From Porogramme epimiltina (taxonomy: Eukaryota > Basidiomycota > Agaricomycetes > Polyporales > Polyporaceae), in NCBI GenBank assembly GCA_900155495.1, contig FTLJ01000230.1, positions 62,001-126,000 on the forward strand: 64,000 nucleotides of DNA, in the 5' to 3' direction. Below the pieces are notes generated by a model that had not been told where the DNA came from, searched no databases, and was given only the letters and a program-made list of their open reading frames with translations. The position numbers and the translations under genes are program-made. Shown here piece by piece: positions 1 to 11,977 of the stretch (positions are counted from its first letter, which is position 1; each line of letters opens with the position of its first letter).

Positions 1-1440
1 CCTTCACCATCTCCGGAGCCATGTACGGATATGTCCCGATAGGAGAGCGAGACGTCGACCACAATTCGTACTTCTCGGTCGGCACCGAGTGTGCCAGGCC
101 GAAGTCGGCGAGGATAGCGCGCCCGTCTGCCGCAATGAGGACGTTTCCGGGCTTGATGTCGAAGTGCGCAATGCCGAGCTCGCGGAGGCTGCATAGCGCG
201 CACAGCTGCGGTGAACGAGGCCGTGGTCAGCGCTTCGTAGGGAACGGAAGATAAGCAAGAACATACAAGTTCCTGCGCGTACAATGTCCGATCCCGTGTC
301 GTGATCGGCTGTTTCCTCTTCAACACTTGGTGTAGGTCCGTCGGGTATAGGGGCTGTAGCACGCAGTCAGCTCATAGCGGCGAGTACGGAGAGGGAAACG
401 CGTACCATTACGAAGTACACCTTCTCTGGGTCTTCCCATGACATCAAGAGCGGCACCAGGTACCGCGCCTTGCAGCCAGCCTTCCTCACGATGATCATCA
501 TCTCTTGCTCCCACATGCAGTCTCCCCGCGTAAATCGGTGCTCACTCAAGGCAGGCTTGTGCATGATTTTGATCGCGAACGCGCGTCCGTTGCGGATCCC
601 GCGGACAACGCGCCCCGTCGCGCCCGTGCCGAGCTTGTGAGTGACCGTAAATGCGATGCCGTTGTGCTCTATAGTCGGCCAGGAACGGACCGTTCGGAGT
701 AATGGTGCGTGCGCGATGACACTGGCAGGGAGCCCATGGGCGGTGACGGCAAGGCGCGGAGACGAGACGATCAAAGGATACGGAAGGGGGAGAGGGGCGA
801 GATGTGGTGGTGGAACAACCGGGAAAGGCGGTACGAGAGACAACGTTCGGAGGCTGGGAAGTGCGTGTTGAGCCGTTTGGAAGATCCGGTGATTGAGGTG
901 AGGGTGCTGTGGATGTGGTTGGGCCCGGCCGATCGGAGCCCGTTGTGCAATCCGGTAGGGAGCGTCATCGGTAATCGCACTGGTGAACCATGTTGGAGGG
1001 ATGGCGGGGAGGGGTAGCCTGGGCAATTGGAGTTGACCACCCGCCACGACAAGAAGTGGTGAAGGCGAGGGTCGTGGATGCGCGCCGTCTTGTGGTTGTT
1101 GAACGTCGGTCTGCTCCTCAGTCTGAGTTTCCTTCTGACGGATCTGTTGCGCAGTAGCTCGGAGCGTCGCAACGGGAGTCTTTGGCCTGGTGGTTCCCCG
1201 TGGAGTGGTCATGACGGGCTCGTGGCGACGTACCGGGCCTAGCTGGCTTTGAAGGTGGTCATGGTCGCGGTGAACAGCGCCCTTGAGCGTGGGGGAACGC
1301 GGTTGGGCTGTTGGAGTTTTGGATGGTCGGTGTGTAGGTAGAGGGTATGGATTGTAGTTTGCGAGGCGCGACGGCCTCAGTGCGGTCGGGAGTGGTTGAG
1401 GACGGGGGTCGAACATAGTGAAGAAGGGTCCGTTGTGCAT
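1..1440 (-). CDS. Ser/Thr protein kinase, C-terminal part off the left edge
   Basis: Protein kinase domain behind a Pro-rich, low-complexity N-terminal extension of about 250 residues. Exons on the minus strand: 1440-406, 353-267, 205 to the window edge; introns 405-354 and 266-206 are GT-AG. Visible kinase features are the Gly-rich loop LGTGATGRVVRG, the VAIK-type lysine in AFAIKIMHK, an alpha-E helix after YAQEL, the catalytic loop HFDIKPGN (HFD in place of HRD), DFGLA, and APE in YMAPEM. The rest of the C-lobe lies outside the window. The start is the first Met of the open frame; a Met nine codons downstream (MFDPRP) is an alternative. Kinase identity is certain; the subfamily is not, though the lobe spacing is AGC- or CAMK-like. 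The substrate cannot be told. Confidence 0.8.
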
Positions 1441-3895
1441 CGCTGTTAGAGTGATGGGTTTTGGAGGAGTGGCGGAGATGGCGGTTTGTGTTTAGGAGAG
1501 GAGGTCGTGGTGGTCTGTCTGAAGGATGTAGGAAGGTTTCGAGGCGTAGTTTTATATGTGAACAAAGCCACTTACCATGTGGCACGTGCTTGACCACAAC
1601 TCTTTGGCGCCGATCATGTCTCTTTGCTGAAGTAAGTCGGCGGTGGCAAAACAAAGACTGCTGATCACGACATTGACGCATGTTGGAGAGCGTCGCGATG
1701 ATGCATGTGTTCCAAGTCGAGCGCGGAAAAGCTAAACGATCATATAGCACAAACCGGCGTAGTGTTTGGTGACCTTCATTCACTGAGCCACATAGGTGAG
1801 GTCTGCTCGTCGAGGATCGATTATCGAATCACTGCGCCCCTCCTATGCAACACGATAAGGTGGGTAGTGATAGCGCACATGGTACTTGCAATAAAGACAC
1901 ACCTGCGGAAGGCTGTTGCAAGCCAGGGGCCACTCTTCTCCACGGGGCTCGCGGGGGGCGTGATATGCGAGCAGCGTTTTGGCCGTTTGGCAAGCGACAC
2001 GCTGTTTTGGCACAAGGACCAGCATGAAGCGTAAGACTAACAATGGTCCACACATGTGCTCTGCTGTTCGCTGTTCAAATAGAGAATACTCATTTAGCTG
2101 TGTGAATTAGAGACGAGATCTGTGTATCGCTTTGCTCAACAGCGCTTTCGGCAGCAATGTCTCTGTATCATGTAGACAGCGACTCTCATCTGGTCGTATA
2201 CGCCATTTGTGGCAATGCTGGAGTCAGGTAGCAGAATCAGAAGCTTGTTTATGAGAAATAAGGTATAGTACTTACCTTGCTACAGCACGAGCTGTACAAT
2301 CTGGACATGCTGTCCGACATAGCGCAATGATTGAAGTTCACATGAATGTCGTTTACACACACCCACTGTTCCTCACATTTCTTTAGAGTTATCTAACCAG
2401 CATACTCTCGTTGATGCAGATGTCGTGACCGAGAGAGCTTCTGTGTTCGACAAGAGATCCTACTGCACGCTGGGAGGGTAGTGAAGGGAAGACCAGGCCA
2501 AAGCCGCGGTTCTTGTGTCTGTTGACGACACGAGGCGGTGTGAAAAATATGACAAGTCCGATAAAGCCGAGGGACCAAGCGTGAGAAACGTTGGCCGTTT
2601 TGGAAAAGACGCCCGCTCGCACTTGACCCTGGCAGGCCAGAATGAGCTCGAGAGTTACTGGATACACCCATCAGCTGCATGGTGGTGAATACGAGTCACG
2701 TTCATGTAAGCACCTATTAACTCCTCACAAACATATTGAATGATGGCTGCTGTCTTTATTTCTCTTTGACACAGCGATGTAGCCCGTAGGAGACGCGGTG
2801 GACTCCGACTCAGGGATCCTTGAGCTACGGATGGGAACCTGCGCATAACAGACTCTTGCCAAGGCTTGAAATCACCTCTCACTCCATGGTGTATGATTTG
2901 TGGTCCTATCTAGCGTATCTTGTGCCGGATGTCGCGCATCCTGAACAGATCCCAGTCTTGTGCACAGTACTTACGCACCCGACACGCACACGCCGTCCCG
3001 ATGATTCGACTTGGCGCACTGTGAGGTCGATCGCTGTTATCCCATCGGGCATAGTACTGTCTTCGAACGAAGCCGGGCCACCACCGGTAGGGCGCGCATG
3101 CATGAATGAGGTGGGTCTTTTCGCTGATTAAGGGATCGAAATAACGGCAGGCTTACTCAATGAACGAGCGCTGTGAACCAAAGGAGCGCTGTATGGTAAG
3201 GGGTCAGCCGCAAGTAGCAACTGCCTTGACTGCCTCTCAGATACGTCGGTGGCGTCGTTCTGACAGGTGAATCGTGCCGTCATTGTCGTGGTCACCCACG
3301 CTGCTGCTTGCCGTCGGCTATCTAGCGCTATACATCATAGCAGAGAACGACAGACCAAGGCGTGGCATCTCCGCACATATAGTGCGTTGGTCATGGCCGC
3401 GGGGTTATGACGCTGTGCGTTCCACTTCTTACGTGTGTGCTAACCTTGTCGCAAGAGTTGACTCATCGTTTCAGAGTATCAGACTCTTCCTTCGCATGGA
3501 AGCTCCGGTATACAAAATTTTGATTGATGCACCACCGAGAACACGGCGTAGGTGTCGGATATCGAAGATTCGAACGCCCCGCTTACTCCTGATATGCAGT
3601 GCCGAGGCACGAACCCTCTCGGTGCGTGTACTGGACGTGTCTAAAAGCGGCGGGAGCTATTTGGAGCCGCTGGCGTGCAGTTCATTCCGGTGGAGCATCT
3701 GCTTGTGCAGAGGTTCTTCTCGGCAGGTTTGCCGTATTCATGGGGCGTCTTGACGACAGTTCTCCGCTCACCTGCGTGGCTCGTGCGCCTAGAGCTACGA
3801 ATTATACCCCTGTGACGTCCAGTGGATGCGAATTTTCCGAGCTATAATGCGAAAATGACGGTTTTTCCACTATTATAGTTTGAAGCGCTCCCTCC
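1441..3895. other. Intergenic region, no supported gene
   Basis: About 2.4 kb between the divergent kinase and hydrophobin 1. Open frames here are short, lack splice-supported continuation and match no family I know. It presumably holds both promoters. An imperfect inverted repeat with arms reading ctataat and attatag lies at about 3841-3880, just upstream of the hydrophobin 1 TATA box. Confidence 0.5.
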
Positions 3896-3902
3896 AGGGA
3901 CG

Positions 3903-3909
3903 TATAAAA
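3903..3909 (+). promoter_or_regulatory. TATA box of hydrophobin 1
   Basis: TATAAAA sits 87 bases before the hydrophobin 1 ATG. The other hydrophobins of the window have similar A/T boxes at comparable distance, in keeping with their strongly regulated expression in aerial tissue. Confidence 0.6.
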
Positions 3910-3995
3910 CACTCGCACAAGCATACGATGGTTCATCAGGTCGAGTACCATACCTGCTTCCACCTCTACACCTTCTCCTTCAACACTCGCCCAGC

Positions 3996-4440
3996 ATGTA
4001 TGCCTACCTCGTTTCTGCTGCCGTCGCATCGATCCTCCCCCTCCTTGCGGCCGCCAACCCCATTGTGGGCCGCCAGACATGCAGCACCGGCCCCATCCAG
4101 TGTTGCGACAGCACCGAGACCGTGAGCTCACTACATCCCCCTAATCAATTCTAGTTGCCTCATACATAATGATATACTCGTCAGGCCGGCTCTGCCGCAG
4201 GTGCAGCCCTCTTAGGCATACTCGGAATCGTTGTCCAAGATGCGAATGTACTCCTCGGAGTGACCTGCTCCCCTATCACCGTCATCGGTGTAGGCGGCAG
4301 CGGCAGCTGTAGTGCGCAGGCGGTTTGCTGCCAAGACAATAGTCATGTGCGTAGTTCTGTCTCTGTAGCCTCTGACCAGTGCCTAACGGTCTTTACAGGG
4401 CGGCCTTGTTTCTATTGGCTGCGTTCCGGTCACTTTGTGA
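3996..4440 (+). CDS. Class I hydrophobin 1
   Basis: Small secreted amphipathic surface protein that self-assembles on hyphae and fruit-body walls. Exons 3996-4121, 4185-4346 and 4399-4440 give 109 residues. An N-terminal signal peptide (hydrophobic residues 5-20) precedes the eight-cysteine core: Cys29, Cys36-37, Cys70, Cys84, Cys90-91, Cys104, i.e. C-x6-CC-x32-C-x13-C-x5-CC-x12-C. Exons 2 and 3 have 54 and 14 codons (stop included) exactly as in the other three hydrophobins here; exon 1 is longer (42 against 35 codons) because of an extra stretch between signal peptide and Cys29. It is the most divergent of the four. The Cys spacing and long C3-C4 loop fit class I. Confidence 0.95.
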
Positions 4441-5695
4441 TCAATCGCTACGCTCTTCTCGTACTCACGCGAAATTTACTGTCGAGATTACGATGCGGTG
4501 GTGCCAATATTATGGTGCTATGTACTCTTGTAGGACACCATCCTGCCCTTCCTTCTTGGGGGCTTAAGGGCATTATCGTAGAGGATATTGTTCGGAAATG
4601 TACTAAGTTGTGTATGTACTGAATGCGCTCCTACTTGGGGTATGCTATTATTACGAGGGCCAGCGTAGATCTCAGTGCCATTACATGCTTTATCACTACC
4701 CACTTTGTACTCGGTGCCCCGGCTCACCTAGAGGAGGAAGGGTTAAGCTGTCACATATTGCTGCTACATCGTCCTTGCGCAACTCGTCCTAGTAATAGGG
4801 AGCGAGTTGCATGTTTGCCCAAAAACCCTTCGCAGAGACAAAAAAGAGACTTCATAGAGCACATAACAGACAGCAAGCTATAATACCACAACTACGGCGG
4901 GACGATCGGTTTCGACTTTCCAGAGGACTGGCATAATTTTGCGCGGAGGCGCACGGCTGTGCGCCGCAGCGACGTGCGCGGTACACGTGCGCGTGCGAAA
5001 GTGACGTTCAAGATGCGCATCACCTGACCGTGACGACACGCGTTCGTCACGAAACCTTAATCCACGTGGGATAGAGGGCTCCCCCGGCCTTGGCTCTTCG
5101 CGGCCTGGCACCTTTTCGTACTTTGCAGTTCTGACCCTTCTTCCAACGCCCTCACTGCTTGCTCTGTCCCAGATATCCCTCAAACACCCCCAATCCGCGA
5201 AAGCAGGCCTCAGGAGCGACTCGGCGACACTTGACCACTTAGCGTACGGTCGAAGGGATGAACTCGTAAGTCAGTAGACTCTATCTATCGACTGCAGAGG
5301 GCGGCGGGAGGTGAAGAGAAAATAGGTGAAACGAGTATGTTGGAAACAGGAGGATATTTGGAAGCAATAGCGAAGTAGTTGTCAAAAGAGCTAAGGCGGT
5401 GTAAGGAGGGTGGTCTGGTATAAGTACAGTGCCTCCCTCGCGACACCACGCCCTGAGCCAATCTCATTTCGAGTGCTCACCGTCTTCAAGATGTGATTGT
5501 GTTGGTGGCTTCCGATCATTGTGACCGGACGTAACTGGGGCGGAATGCGTCGTATCTGGCGTCGATGCCTACAGTTCTACCTGGCTCCATCTTCTCTCAT
5601 CCTTTTGTTTTGCAAAGGGGCTCTAAATAAGTGGCACGGACTTCTGCATCGTCTTGTCTAAACCGCGGTGCGCCATAGAGCTAACCGCTTCACAG
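4441..5695. other. Intergenic region; should contain the missing Rap1 5' exon
   Basis: No gene can be supported here. The coding sequence that follows begins with an acceptor (CACAG at 5691-5695), so at least one upstream exon of the Rap1-like gene, in other fungi encoding a BRCT-like region, should lie here. I could not find a convincing in-frame exon in the three forward frames. A phrase at about 5489-5525 (DVIVLVASDHC) is vaguely BRCT-like but runs into a stop. Confidence 0.4.
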
Positions 5696-8600
5696 CTTTA
5701 CGACCAGGGACGACCACTTTCTAGCTCAATACATCGCAAAGTACTGCCCCACCCGCGAGAACAGGTGCGGCAATCGGCTGTACGAGAAACTAGTGGAGAA
5801 CGTACGTTTTCATCCCATCATTCACCGTATGCTGCTCAACGCACGACGTCAGGAGGAAAAGAAGTGGCCCTGGGCGAAGCGCCATACCTTTTATTCCTGG
5901 CGAAATCGTTACGTGAAGAACCAAGCTTATTTTGACAAGAAAATCGCTCGTTACGTTCAGGCCCCAGCCATGCAACCCCGCCCGCCTCCTCCCGCCGTAC
6001 CTGCCGCGTCGTCCTCTGAGAAGCAACGAAAACGCGCCGACTTCACCGCGGAAGACGACGAGCACTTGGTCGAAGCCCTCGCAAATCGTAAAGAGGGAGA
6101 CGGAACGTTGCGCGGGACAAAGTTGTACAGGGACTTCGACGAAGTGAGTACATCTGATGCATGTCTGGGAAATCACACCCTGACCGTTCACCGAACGAAG
6201 AAGTATCCTTGGGCTGCAGCCCATCCGTGGCAGTCATGGCAGGAACGGTATAAGAAGAATGCAGCTTGGTACGACTGGGCGGTCCGCGGATATCTCGCCG
6301 ACGGCGACTTTGACGAACCTGAGCCGATAGCCTTGAGACCAAAGACTGTAAAGCATCCCTTATATCGTCGTGCTACGCCTCAGCCAAAGAGCGCCGCGGC
6401 CGCTCCATCGAAGAGGCCTCGGACGAGCGACGCTGGGGACGAGGCACCTCCGCCAAAGAAGAAGTCTCGCGCTCAGGAAGGTACGGGGCCGAAGAAGTCC
6501 AGGGAGAACGTCGCTGGTCCGTCTCGTCTGCGTCAGGTAACCGAGGCGAGCGACGATGAGAACGTGCCAGCTGCCGATGCCCCGCTTGAGCGCGTAGTCT
6601 CGGATGAACCCCGTGGTGGAGGCGGTCAGGCGTTACCTGCGATTGCCGAGAAGGCTCGAGACGTGACGGTCAAAGCAACGGCGGTGGCAGAGGAGGAGGA
6701 GGAAGAAGAGGAAGAGGAAGAGGGGTCGGAGGAAGAGATAGTGGTAGAAGACGAAGAAGAGGAAGACGAAGCGGAGACCTCCGCTGAGGGTTCGGAGGAA
6801 TCTGATGTGGAGATGGGACCTATCGGGTCTGACGACTATCGTGGCGAGATCAACCTTCGGGATGACAACGAAGAGGCTGCGTCCGTTCAAGAGCCCCAAT
6901 CGAGGACTGACTCTTCTGACGAGGAGGACGAGGCGAAACATATCCTCACGGACGACCCTCTCCCGCCGGGGGATGACGCTAACGCTGAGATGGAGCAAGA
7001 ATGGGTAGTTGATGATGAAGGTCCCACGAGGTGAGTACATTACTCCGGATACTTTTCGCCATCCTAAAGAAACTCATTGCGCATAGTGTCGACGTGGCAC
7101 AGAACGTGAAGCCTCCGGACACTGCTGAGCCTCCGATCCTTTCGAACACCCCGCCTTCCGGCGCGTCTCCTCCCCGTCGCCGACTCACCATGCGCATTCA
7201 GCGGGACATCGATGCGGACCCTAGTACTTCAGACATGTCACCCCTCGTCGAAGCCGAGGCTCGCCATCACCTTGAGCGCGATCACTCCCCGGGTCCCCCA
7301 CGAAAGCACGTGAAGCGCATCAGCCGGAGTAACGAGGACATTTTCGGGACGCCTGAGCCAAGCATGTCGTCGACCTCTGCTTCCGCCACTGCTGAGAACT
7401 CGCCCACCGTGCGCCACGTCGCCCACCGCCGCGAAAGCCAGCCCGACGTCGCGGATCTAGTACCTGTGAGTACCCGAGAGCCGCCGCGGCTCGATGAGGG
7501 CGCGTGGAACAAGGCTTTCTCGGACGTCAAGGGCAAACCGCGTGTCGAGCCCACCAGGAAGTCGCGGCGGCCATCTGGGGTGAACTTCGAGGACGAGGCG
7601 AAAGTCATCGGCGTCCAGGAGGAGCCTGAGGGGGCAGCTTCAGCATCGGAGCCTACGAGCGAAGAGGAGGATGCGGATCCCAAGACGCCTCAACAGTGGC
7701 CGCCTCCTCGATCGAAGCACAAGCCTGCTGCTGTCTCCACCCCGGTGCACTCGCGGGATGCGAGAGCCTCGCGCGATCTTGGGTCTGGCCGGGTAATCAC
7801 TACCGAGAAGACCATCACGGTGAAGACGACGCGGACGATCGAGCGGCGCGTGCCGAGGGCGTCGAAGGGCACGCCGTTCCCTCGCGCGATCGCAGCAGCC
7901 GCGATTGAGGCGCCGTCGTCCCCTGCGCAGCCAGCCGACGACAGCATCCAGGTCGAGGAGATCGAGGGGTCGCCCTCCCAGCACCACCCTTTCAGCCAGG
8001 CGGTCGAACCGACACAGCATCATCCCTTCAGCCAGCCCCTCTTCGCTCCAAGCATCTCGACGTCGACCAGCGCGGGGTCGTCCGGCTCGGGATCAGGCCA
8101 ACGACAAGCACCAAGGGTGGACCCTGCGCGTCTCGCGAAGATGCTCGAGGCTGGCCGCGCGACGGAAGGGAAGGTGCTGCCGCAGGCCTCGCCGTCCAAG
8201 GCCGAACGAGACGCCAAACACCCGAAGGCCGCACTGATCCCTCCTGTTGACCGCGCACGCCTCCAACGCCTACTGAATGACGCCGGGAAACCTGACTTCC
8301 GTGCTCTCCTAGGATCACGTCAAGCCCCGTCTTCTACGAACACGCTGCTGGCTCGTGCGACCATGTCGCCGCCGTCCGGTGGCGACGATGCCAATCGATT
8401 CGATCAGTTCGAAGAGCGTGATCAAGAGCTCCCCGTCCCCCACTCATCCCCCCTCTCGCATCGACAAGACCCTCAGCGTCAGCCCATGGGCGAGCTTCCG
8501 CCGCCCATCCCCGCCCGAGAAGCCGCCAGCGTCACGCCGCAAGCAGCAGGCCCGTCGAATGCGCATGCCCGTCGATACACGCTCACCGGACCCCCAACCC

Positions 8601-9613
8601 CCGACGTGTTCCAGCAACGGTCTTCTTCCCGACCTCGGTCGTCTCGCCCCCGATCTCCGTTCGCCATCGGCGACCTCGACCTCTCGCGGCGGACCGCGCT
8701 CAGCCTGCTCTTCCACCCCCCGCGCTCGGGCTCCGGCCAGCCGCGCTCCTACACGCTCCCGCGCCCATCTTCAGCCAGCCCCGTGCCGGCCGCGTGCGCC
8801 GAGGACGCGGCGTTCGCAGACACGCTCTCGGTGCGCGAGCGCGAGCTCGTCAAGGCGCTCGGGGTGCAGGTCGCGGTGCAGACGATGGCGCTCAACCACG
8901 GGTTCAGCGAGGACACGGTGCGCAAGGTGTGCGCGGAGGCGGGCTCGCTCGAGGCTGCGGACCACGTGCTGCGGCGGATGCGGGACAGCGCGAACGAGGT
9001 GGCGAACGAGGAGCTGTCGTCGATCGCGGGCGACGGGATGGATGTCGAGGACGACGAGCCCGAGGAGAAGTCTGACGACGAGCCTGCGAAGACTTCCGAG
9101 GGGGACGCAAGCCATAGCAGACGGTACGAGGAGGCGGCGGTGGAGGACGCGCTCATGCAAGACGAGTGGCTCGGGCTTGGAGATGAGCCGCCGCTGGCGG
9201 AGAGCAGCAGGGTCGTGCGCCCGGCGGTCCCCGCCCAGCAGCGCGTCAGCTCAAGCTCTGGGGTCAGTGCCCATGCGCCGCGACGAAGCGAACCACTCAA
9301 GTTCCAACTTGCGTCCCCTGAGCCCGAGTCTGGCGACGAAGCCGAGTACTCGCCACCAAAGCGGTCACGTGCTGCGGCATATGCAAAGAAGCGCGCGAAG
9401 GCGCAGGTCCAGGAGGCGGCGATGGATGCCAGCCCAAGGGGAGAAGCGACGCCAGGTAGCGCGGGCGCATCCGAACCTGCGAAGAAGCCGAATCCTCCAG
9501 CAAAGGACCCCGACTTCGGAGACTTGCTGAAGTACGATCGGAAACAATGGCAGCAGCTTGGAGCGAAGGGCGCGAAGAGTGCTCTAGGGAAGGCTTTGGG
9601 CAAGCTGCTATAG
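5696..9613 (+). CDS. rap1: Rap1-like telomere protein with two Myb domains (5' exon not identified)
   Basis: Telomere/shelterin-associated Rap1 family protein expected to act in the nucleus. Exons found: 5696-5801, 5853-6143, 6201-7030 and 7087-9613 (introns 51, 57 and 56 nt), giving about 1250 residues without the missing start. Myb 1 begins FTTRDDHFLAQYIA and closes KRHTFYSWRNRYVKN; Myb 2 begins FTAEDDEHLVEALA and closes AHPWQSWQERYKKN, the layout of fungal Rap1. Then come KKK-type basic patches, a Glu/Asp-rich tract (about 6690-6780), a long Ser/Pro-rich linker, and near the C-terminus a helical segment (about residues 980-1045, from SVRERELVKALG) that may be the Rap1 C-terminal protein-binding domain. 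The N-terminal BRCT-like part normally present is not seen. The 3' half has decayed duplicates downstream. The family call rests on the double Myb; exon 3 could begin at 6204 instead of 6201. Confidence 0.82.
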
Positions 9614-10507
9614 TGGGCGCGATCTTCGTCGCAGGGACATTGTGGAGATCTCTGTGTTGTGTATACATGTTATCGTGCTATGCTATTCCCGTATCTCGGA
9701 CAGTCACTATTTTACTTATGCTTCATGAACAGCACGATATACACCGCTGTCTGCTTTGAACACAGGCTTGTCTAAACTACAACGGTGCCTTATCGAAAGG
9801 TTTGGATTTGGATTCGCTCGGTGTCATCAACTTATCAGCCGAGCGTCACTCAGCTGACGCGCGTCCACAACCATCACGGTCGGATTTTATGTCCTGGTGG
9901 GAAACGGTCTCTCGTTCATGAATATCATAAGCTCAGTGTACACAGTTCTTCAATGCCCGCCAGAACGCCTCCAAATGGCGCTTATCCATCCGTAGATATC
10001 ACATCACGCACATGTTGTGCAATGGTGGCGACATCAAATAGGTACTGCCATAAATGCGAACATTTTATTGTTTGCCGCTGGGAAGCTCAGCCTTGCACTA
10101 ATTTTGCACAACACGTTGAGCAAGGAAGCAGTTTATTAGGTTTGCTGTCCACACGGTGCTATCTAATACCGCTCACAATACGGTCTACAAGCCCCGCAGA
10201 GGCCGCCATCCATGGTATGGAACCTCCATAGGGCGATTATACACGGCTTCTCCACTTTGTCATAAACCACAATACGTAAGTCTCATCCTTAAACATCCAC
10301 ATTGGCCGTCAAGATTCAGATATTTGCAGAACTCGCTACAAGGTTTTAGGTCGGTCAGCACAGCGATAAACCATCCTCCTGGACTCAATAAAGGGTGAAC
10401 CTAGCACCAAAAGAGCTCAGATCCCTCCGTGTGCCCCGCTCATACAGCTGTCTAGTACATCCCTCTCTAGTCATTAACGACCTCAAGCCGATATCACGAA
10501 TTCCGAC
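9614..10507. other. Spacer between Rap1-like and F-box gene 1
   Basis: It holds the Rap1 3' UTR, which is conserved in the downstream duplicate, and the F-box promoter region. No gene seen. Confidence 0.5.
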
Positions 10508-11977
10508 ATGGCGACGATCACATTCACTACTCCCCTCCCTCCGAGGCTCCCTCCAGAGCTGTGCTACCTCATCATTGACGCCCTTGGGGACGAGAGAGAC
10601 TGCAAGACAGGAAGCATGCCGGAGTCAATTGCCCGCACCCTCAGGAGTTGCGCCCTAGCGTGCCGCCATTGGTATCCATGGGCGACAACCAAACTGCGAC
10701 ATTGTTGGATAAAACTAGACGACGTGGATTCATTGAGGCACCTTGAACGGAAGTTCAGTCCACTGTCAAACGCACTGGCCCCTCACATTGAATCCCTGCG
10801 TATTCGCCTCCCTATCAGCGGGAGGTATCCACCAAGCAATGTCCTTACCCTCCTTCCTATCCTCTTCAAGCTTGGGGTGTCCTCCATAGATCGAGTCGAA
10901 CTATCCTCCAGGCTAACCGCCGAATTTTCTCAGGGAAGCTTGGTACCCCAGGAGGGCCTTGTCTTTCCTTACGTGTCCATTCATCCTCGGCTCCCTTGCA
11001 TCTTGACACCAGTGTTCTCCACTGTCAAGTCTTTGTACATGTCACATGTACCATTCAAGAATTTCGCTGACTTTGGCAATTTCCTCAACTGCTTCGTGCG
11101 CCTGGAGGTGCTCTATTGCGGATGGCAAACAGTGAAGTGGCCCGCTATTAGTGTCACTCCAGGATGCATGACCCGCAAGACTGAGCCCACTTTCCTGCAG
11201 AATCTCCGCGATTTAAGTGTACGTACATGTCTTGCTCTTCTTAACATTCGCATTCGTCATGCTGCTCAATCGGTACATTCAGTTGATACAAACAGCTCAT
11301 GACGTCGAAAGGGTGCTCGCTGCCCTCCCTCCACACCGTTTGCGCAAACTACACTTGGAGTTTCCGGATATACGAATCCTAAACGGTGCTGGCGTACAAC
11401 CAGCCCCCGAATTTTCAGGCGCAAGGAATGGGGTTGATTTGAAAAAGTTCACAGATCTAGACACGCTGATTGTGCACTGTGGGACGGTAATCGAGGACGT
11501 CAGTCGTCTCCGCAAAACACTTGCATCATGGAAGCCTACAAGAGCATCATCTCGAACCCTCATATTGTATACGACGATGTATGGAGTATGGGAAGGTTTA
11601 TGGGGAGACGAAGGCAGCGAGATATTCCGTGCATATGCTAATGTCGTGGAAGCAACTTGCGTTGGTTCGTTTCCCCATGATATTGAAATGGTATCGCTGC
11701 TCATACATGCTAAATCAAACAGGTCCCCCGCACATTTTCGTCAAGATATGTGTCCGCGATATCATATATCCACCGAGAAAAAAGGAGGAACGTATTTTCA
11801 AGAAAGCTCAAGAGCTCTTCCCGAAAACATCAGGGCAAGGACGTCTACAGGTTGAACTGAGTACGTGCTAGCACCTATGGATCCGGGACCCTGCTCATAT
11901 TCATCTATCCCCCGTTCGACAACGCGCTTACTTGATTTTCTTCGTCTGTAGGTTTCGTCGAACCGAAGAAAGAATAG
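10508..11977 (+). CDS. F-box-like protein 1
   Basis: Probable substrate-recruiting F-box protein of the large basidiomycete family. Exons 10508-11216, 11296-11664, 11723-11860 and 11952-11977 give about 413 residues. The N-terminus LPPELCYLIIDALGD followed by ALACRHWYPWA is an F-box-like helix set; the remainder resembles the leucine-rich, repeat-poor body usual in these proteins (FADFGNFLNCFVRLEVL). Four exons and all three intron positions match F-box gene 2 at 22614-24133, except that intron 1 must use a donor two bases further upstream (GTGTAC at 11217) to keep frame, because sequence just after the acceptor has been deleted relative to gene 2. F-box identity is by pattern; the substrate is unknown. 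Confidence 0.72.

Larger units (their letters stand above)
8300..11977 (+). repeat. Segmental duplication unit 1 (Rap1 3' half plus F-box gene)
   Basis: The stretch from the middle of the Rap1 last exon through F-box gene 1 is alignable, in the same order and orientation, with about 20890-24133. Shared landmarks are the Rap1 stop and 3' UTR string (9596-9645 with 22221-22270) and all four F-box exons. Divergence is considerable, so the event is old. Confidence 0.85.

Noticed and set aside
5285..5467. Minus-strand 60-codon frame and neighbouring frames upstream of Rap1
   Set aside because: No similarity or splice pattern; cannot serve as the missing Rap1 exon because of strand.
8355..9603. 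Long open frames overlapping the Rap1 last exon (391 codons in another forward frame, 284 codons antisense)
   Set aside because: High-GC shadow frames; the Rap1 frame is the one that joins in phase to the Myb exons and is traceable in the duplicates.
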